This document shows, in pieces, positions 6,113-7,031 of a stretch of DNA of 7,031 bases. The stretch's first letter is position 1; each line of letters opens with the position of its first letter. The stretch lies in the NCBI GenBank assembly GCA_052144935.1, contig JBKQPR010000009.1, positions 1 to 7,031 on the forward strand. Reading direction: 5' to 3'. Made by a program: the position numbers and the translations under genes. The stretch is from JOPF133 sp052144935 (lineage in GTDB: Bacteria > Acidobacteriota > Terriglobia > Bryobacterales > Bryobacteraceae). The notes under the pieces are model-generated. The model was not told the origin of the DNA. It saw nothing but the letters and a program-made list of their open reading frames with translations, and did no database searches.

Positions 6113-6955
6113 TCAGCGAACGGGAGCGGCCAGGGCTTTGGCCTCGTCGAAGCCGCCGGTGGCGGCGGTATAAGTGGCTGGCGGTAACCTCTCAAGTTGG
6201 GATCGAATCGCCTTGGCCCGGTCGCTGGGGGTGGGGTGCGCCGAGAAGACGGGGTTCTTGGGATCCGGCTGTCCGCTCAGGTATGCCGCCATGGCTGCCG
6301 GGCTGTAGCCCGCCTGATGCACGATCTGGGCCGCCACGTAATCGGCCTCGCGCTCGCTCGCGCGAGAGAAGGCCAGCCAGCCCATGGGGATCGCCAGTCC
6401 GCGCTGGCCGGTTGGCATATTCTGTGCCGTTTGCGCGTTTTGCGCTACCTGTGTCGAGATCCCCATCAACTCCGTGCGAGTCGCCATTCGGGTCCGGTGG
6501 CGCGAGGCTGTATGCGCCATGGCGTGCGCCAGTTGGAAGGCGAATACGGCTTCGTTGGGGGCACTGGCCAACAGGCTCATCGGAATGAAGATCGGTCCTC
6601 CCGCCACGGCTACCGGCTCTCCGGCCTGGCCCCGGAATGCATCCAGCGGCATGACCGGCCCGGCGGACGGCATCGTGGAACCAGCCTGCGGCCGCTGATC
6701 GCCCGGCCTCCGGTCTTCGTACAACGTGAAAGTATAGGTGAAGGGAGAGTCCGCGTATTTCGCGAGCGCGGCGCCGAGTTGCGCAATGTAGGCATCGAGT
6801 TTCGGCTCGTGGACGAGGGGCAGGGCGATGTCCAGCTTGGCCGCCAATGACTGCCCGAGTTCGCGCTCCTTCGCCAGGGAGTTCACGCCCTTCGAGGACG
6901 GTTCCTGCGCGAACGCGGCACCGGCCAGCAGCAGCACTGCCGACATCATCTTCAT
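6113..6955 (-). CDS. Exported M48-like metallopeptidase homologue, catalytic Glu missing
   Basis: The 280-aa precursor begins with a signal peptide (MKMMSAVLLLAGAAFA, likely cut before Q17). The start is supported by AAGGAG on the minus strand (6963-6968), 7 nt upstream. The mature protein follows the M48 plan: an N-terminal helical part (EREL...LVHEPKLDAYIAQLG), the strand GGPIFIPMSLL before the active-site helix, third-ligand motif SRASEREAD (S197-D205, with E201 as expected zinc ligand), and the late HPTPSDR motif (240-246). The active-site motif reads H144-A-M-A-H148 instead of HExxH. Both histidines are kept but the catalytic glutamate is alanine (GCC codon at 6521-6523). The protein can probably still bind zinc but should be unable to cleave peptides in the usual way. 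The bases around the change read cleanly with no frame disturbance, so it looks like a maintained pseudoenzyme rather than a decayed gene. A binding or chaperone-like role is speculation. Confidence 0.88.
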   Translation of the reverse strand: MKMMSAVLLLAGAAFAQEPSSKGVNSLAKERELGQSLAAKLDIALPLVHEPKLDAYIAQLGAALAKYADSPFTYTFTLYEDRRPGDQRPQAGSTMPSAGPVMPLDAFRGQAGEPVAVAGGPIFIPMSLLASAPNEAVFAFQLAHAMAHTASRHRTRMATRTELMGISTQVAQNAQTAQNMPTGQRGLAIPMGWLAFSRASEREADYVAAQIVHQAGYSPAAMAAYLSGQPDPKNPVFSAHPTPSDRAKAIRSQLERLPPATYTAATGGFDEAKALAAPVR

Positions 6956-6962
6956 ACAAACG

Positions 6963-6968
6963 CTCCTT
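6963..6968 (-). promoter_or_regulatory. Ribosome binding site of M48-like gene
   Basis: On the minus strand AAGGAG lies 7 nt before the ATG at 6955, choosing this start over the in-frame ATGs at codons 3 and 4. Confidence 0.8.
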
Positions 6969-6972
6969 GGTA

Positions 6973-7031
6973 GGGCAGGCGGGCCCAGAGGGCACCCCGC
7001 CTGCCAAGGGCCGAGGGCAGGCGGGGTGCCC
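6973..7031. repeat. GC-rich inverted repeat cluster at right edge
   Basis: GGGCACCCCGCCTGCC (6990-7005) is followed after 10 nt by its exact reverse complement at 7016-7031: a 16-bp perfect stem. A third, direct copy of the core, GGGCAGGCGGG at 6973-6983, can instead pair over 10 bp (6974-6983 with 6996-7005). The two hairpins share one arm and exclude each other. The cluster ends 5 bp before the ribosome binding site of the M48-like gene. It is either a dispersed palindromic repeat of the REP kind or a folded leader of that mRNA. It is cut by the window edge, so its full extent is unknown. Confidence 0.85.

Noticed and set aside
6192..7007. Second minus-strand frame of 271 codons over the M48-like gene
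   Set aside because: It is a frame shadow of the M48-like gene with Arg/Gly-rich composition, and its start lies inside the inverted repeat cluster.

Overview
The window is GC-rich, with codon use to match, and looks like chromosomal DNA of an Acidobacteriota bacterium. My best guess is the Solibacter/Bryobacter side of the phylum. This rests mainly on the complete orphan MacB/FtsX-type permease at 1840-4227, which has the layout of the acidobacterial duplicated orphan permease (ADOP) family, expanded in that phylum. The metalloprotease-like/cytochrome c fusion at 387-1268 and the DUF3300 protein at 4391-5854 fit the same picture. The taxonomic call is inference from protein families; no rRNA or tRNA is present.

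Layout from left to right. Positions 2-267 hold a 14-copy tandem array of a 19-bp unit, each copy with a small inverted repeat, and it may continue past the left edge. A plus-strand gene follows (387-1268) for an exported protein joining a degenerate HExxH-type metal-site domain to a C-terminal c-type cytochrome domain. The convergent space to the next gene (1269-1839) is mostly a second array of seven degenerate ~65-75-bp units. That array contains a duplicated copy of the last codons and stop of the neighbouring permease gene and runs into the gene itself. The permease gene (minus strand) and the DUF3300 gene (plus strand) diverge from a 163-bp intergenic region. The DUF3300 gene ends in low-complexity Gly/aromatic, SYSAPRGQ and Gly-His repeats. 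It converges on a minus-strand gene (6113-6955) for an exported M48-like protein whose HExxH motif reads HAMAH, so the catalytic glutamate is missing. The last 60 bp, just upstream of that gene, form a strong 16-bp perfect inverted repeat with an extra alternative arm.

All four genes encode proteins with signal peptides or membrane segments, so the region concerns the cell envelope. They do not form an operon: orientations are +, -, +, -. There is no sign of a phage, transposase, CRISPR array or defence system. The points most worth a second look are the metallopeptidase-like/cytochrome fusion, the M48 protein predicted to be catalytically dead, the repeat array that has copied a gene end, and the alternative hairpins at the right edge.
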